Origin: Candidatus Melainabacteria bacterium GWA2_34_9
Lineage (GTDB): Bacteria > Cyanobacteriota > Vampirovibrionia > Gastranaerophilales > UBA9971
DNA: 15,559 bases
Direction of reading: 5' to 3'
NCBI GenBank assembly: GCA_001784535.1
Contig: MFRJ01000123.1
Span: 1 to 15,559, forward strand
In this document: in pieces, positions 14,221 through 15,559 of the stretch
How the letters are laid out: each line of letters begins with the position of its first letter
How positions within the stretch are numbered: the first letter of the stretch is position 1
Translations under genes and position numbers: made by a program
The notes under the pieces: model-generated
Seen by the model: only the letters and a program-made list of their open reading frames with translations
Database searches by the model: none
What the model was told of the DNA's origin: nothing

Positions 14221-15114
14221 ATGGCACCAACATTTCAGGAACTTATTCATAAACTGAACGAATACTGGTCAAATTACGGCTGTATTATTCAACAGCCTTA
14301 TGACACGGAAAAAGGCGCAAGCACAATGAATCCCGCCACTTTTCTCAGAGTTTTGGGACCGGAACCGTGGAATGTTGCAATGGTTGAACCTTGCAGACGA
14401 CCAACAGACGGTCGTTATGGCGAAAACCCAAACAGGCTTCAGCATTATTTTCAGTATCAGGTAATTTTAAAACCTTCTCCCGAAGATGCGCAGGACGTTT
14501 ATTTGAGAAGTCTTGAATACCTCGGAATCAAGCTTGAAAACCATGATATAAGATTTGTAGAAGACAACTGGGAATCCCCTACTCTAGGCGCATGGGGCGT
14601 TGGCTGGGAATTTTGGCTTGACGGTATGGAAGTTACCCAGTTTACATACTTCCAACAGGCAGGCGGTATTGACGTAAAGCCCGTCGCGCTTGAGCTTACT
14701 TATGGTCTTGAAAGAATTGCCATGTATCTTCAGGAAAAAGACAGCGTTTTTGATATTCAATGGAATGATAAGGTTAAATACGGCGAAATTTATCTTCAGA
14801 ATGAAATAGAGCAATCCAAATACAACTTTGAATACTCAACTCCTGAAATTTTATTTAGTCTGTTTGATCTTTATACAAAAGAAGTTGACAACTGTCTGGA
14901 GCATGAGCTAGTGCTTCCTGCCTATGATTTTGTCTTGAAATGTTCTCATACTTTTAATCTTCTCGATGCAAGAGGGGTTATAAGCAAAGATGAGCGGACA
15001 AATTTTATAAATAGAATCAGAAGAATGGCAGAAAGAACCGCAAAACTTTATCATAAGCAAAGAGAAGAGATGGGATTTCCTCTTCTAAAAAATGCTAATG
15101 CTGTTAAAATTTAA
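14221..15114 (+). CDS. glyQ: Glycyl-tRNA synthetase, alpha subunit
   Basis: A 297-residue alpha chain of the bacterial two-subunit glycyl-tRNA synthetase. It carries the catalytic class II core that activates glycine; the beta chain (GlyS) binds tRNA. Conserved blocks run the whole length: YGCIIQQPYDTEKGASTMNP (19-38), FLRVLGPEPW, VEPCRRPTDGRYGENPNRLQ (55-74), YFQYQVILKPSP, WELD-type strand GWEFWLDGMEVTQFTYFQQ (127-145) and LELTYGLERIAMYL (157-170). Length fits the family (E. coli 303). The gene follows the four-cysteine gene by three bases. It is closed by its own terminator with no glyS after it, so the beta-chain gene must lie elsewhere; in many bacteria the two are adjacent. Nothing in the sequence looks damaged. 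Confidence 0.97.
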   Translation: MAPTFQELIHKLNEYWSNYGCIIQQPYDTEKGASTMNPATFLRVLGPEPWNVAMVEPCRRPTDGRYGENPNRLQHYFQYQVILKPSPEDAQDVYLRSLEYLGIKLENHDIRFVEDNWESPTLGAWGVGWEFWLDGMEVTQFTYFQQAGGIDVKPVALELTYGLERIAMYLQEKDSVFDIQWNDKVKYGEIYLQNEIEQSKYNFEYSTPEILFSLFDLYTKEVDNCLEHELVLPAYDFVLKCSHTFNLLDARGVISKDERTNFINRIRRMAERTAKLYHKQREEMGFPLLKNANAVKI

Positions 15115-15140
15115 AATATTTTAATCTTATATTTTTGATT

Positions 15141-15174
15141 AAAAGCCGGCAAAACTTATGTTTTGCCGGCTTTT
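15141..15174 (+). terminator. Terminator hairpin after glyQ
   Basis: AAAAGCCGGCAAAAC (15141-15155) pairs perfectly with GTTTTGCCGGCTTTT (15160-15174) around a four-base loop. The GC-rich core and terminal T-run fit a rho-independent terminator. The A-run on the other side means it could also act on the minus strand. Confidence 0.85.
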
Positions 15175-15183
15175 GAATACAGT

Positions 15184-15221
15184 AAGGGTGACCAAAACCC
15201 AAACGGGCTAACCCTTTTGGT
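15184..15221. repeat. Overlapping inverted repeats after glyQ
   Basis: AAGGGT (15184-15189) can pair with ACCCTT (15211-15216), and ACCAAAA (15191-15197) can pair with TTTTGGT (15215-15221). The two pairings share bases and exclude each other. The same AAGGGT/ACCCTT pair occurs at 60-76 with a shorter loop. Function unknown; a dispersed intergenic repeat or a fold in the next gene's leader are both possible. Confidence 0.35.
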
Positions 15222-15398
15222 TTGTAAATAAATGTAACAGTATATACGATTTATGCATTTCGTAGATATTTAATGTTTTTATATAAGAGTAAGAGATAAA
15301 CAAAACAAAGTTCAAAAAGAAGCTTTCAATTTAAAAAAAATAATAAAATGTATTTTGCTAAAAGTTAGGTAAGTTAAGTAAGAAAAAGGAGAATTATT

Positions 15399-15559
15399 AT
15401 GGGTTTAGCAGCAAGTGCCGGCAGAGAATCAATGTTAACAGCTAGAAAATCCGACATTGAATTTAAAGTACAAGTTATAAATCAAAGAAGAACATGTTTA
15501 GCTCAACAAGCTTCCCAATTAGCAAGAGCTTTCGCTAACGCAATGTACCAAACAGATGA
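15399..15559 (+). CDS. Small helical protein, cut by the window end
   Basis: The first 53 codons of a gene that runs off the window with no stop. AAGGAG lies seven bases before the ATG, an excellent ribosome site. The protein begins MGLAASAGRESMLTARKSDI and continues with a helical, Gln/Ala-rich stretch (INQRRTCLAQQASQLARAF). From memory, gut Gastranaerophilales carry many small proteins starting MGLAASxxRxxxLTARKSD, probably coiled-coil, of unknown function; I place this one there. About 220 bases separate it from the glyQ terminator, and its promoter is not obvious in that stretch. Confidence 0.75.
   Translation, partial: MGLAASAGRESMLTARKSDIEFKVQVINQRRTCLAQQASQLARAFANAMYQTD

Overview
The window is AT-rich bacterial chromosome. 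Codon use, protein families and gene order suggest a Melainabacteria (Vampirovibrionia) relative, most likely of the gut group Gastranaerophilales. Three things point there: the protein starting at 15399 and the Q/N-rich coiled-coil protein at 13212 look like families I remember from that group; a HEAT-repeat protein of the phycobilisome-lyase-like type is present; and ruvX is followed by a DUF1292 gene. This placement is inference from memory, not a search result. I see no phage, transposon, CRISPR, tRNA or rRNA.

Layout. On the minus strand at 77-2808 there is a tight three-gene operon: an endonuclease IV-like TIM-barrel protein, a small exported or membrane protein, and a UbiD-family decarboxylase. 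Next, also on the minus strand, is a soluble GGDEF + HD-GYP cyclic-di-GMP protein (2925-4736) with its own terminator. A 485-base gene-free region, rich in inverted repeats, separates it from a divergent sigma-70 gene (5222-6244). That gene converges on a small unknown gene (6271-6711, minus), and the two share a bidirectional terminator. Between this small gene and a soluble hybrid-free histidine kinase (7127-8845) lies a likely unannotated small RNA on the minus strand (about 6795-6900), with its own promoter and terminator.

A 427-base leader region with repeated TTTGTAAACAAA motifs precedes a seven-repeat HEAT protein (9273-10130), which ends in a strong hairpin. A four-gene plus-strand operon follows at 10260-13028: a free-standing ClpX-type zinc finger, a large HEAT-like protein of unknown function, the RuvX/YqgF pre-16S rRNA nuclease, and an acidic DUF1292 protein. 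It is closed by a textbook terminator. After it come a monocistronic coiled-coil protein (13212-13826), a two-gene unit of a four-cysteine mini-protein plus glycyl-tRNA synthetase alpha chain (13999-15114), and the start of another lineage-type small protein cut by the window edge (15399-15559).

The region mixes housekeeping (tRNA charging, rRNA maturation, DNA repair-like enzyme, sigma factor) with signalling (cyclic-di-GMP, histidine kinase). The parts least explained by known families are the candidate small RNA, the stand-alone ClpX zinc finger with its large translationally coupled partner, the four-cysteine protein ahead of glyQ, and the sigma factor's altered -10-reading residue.
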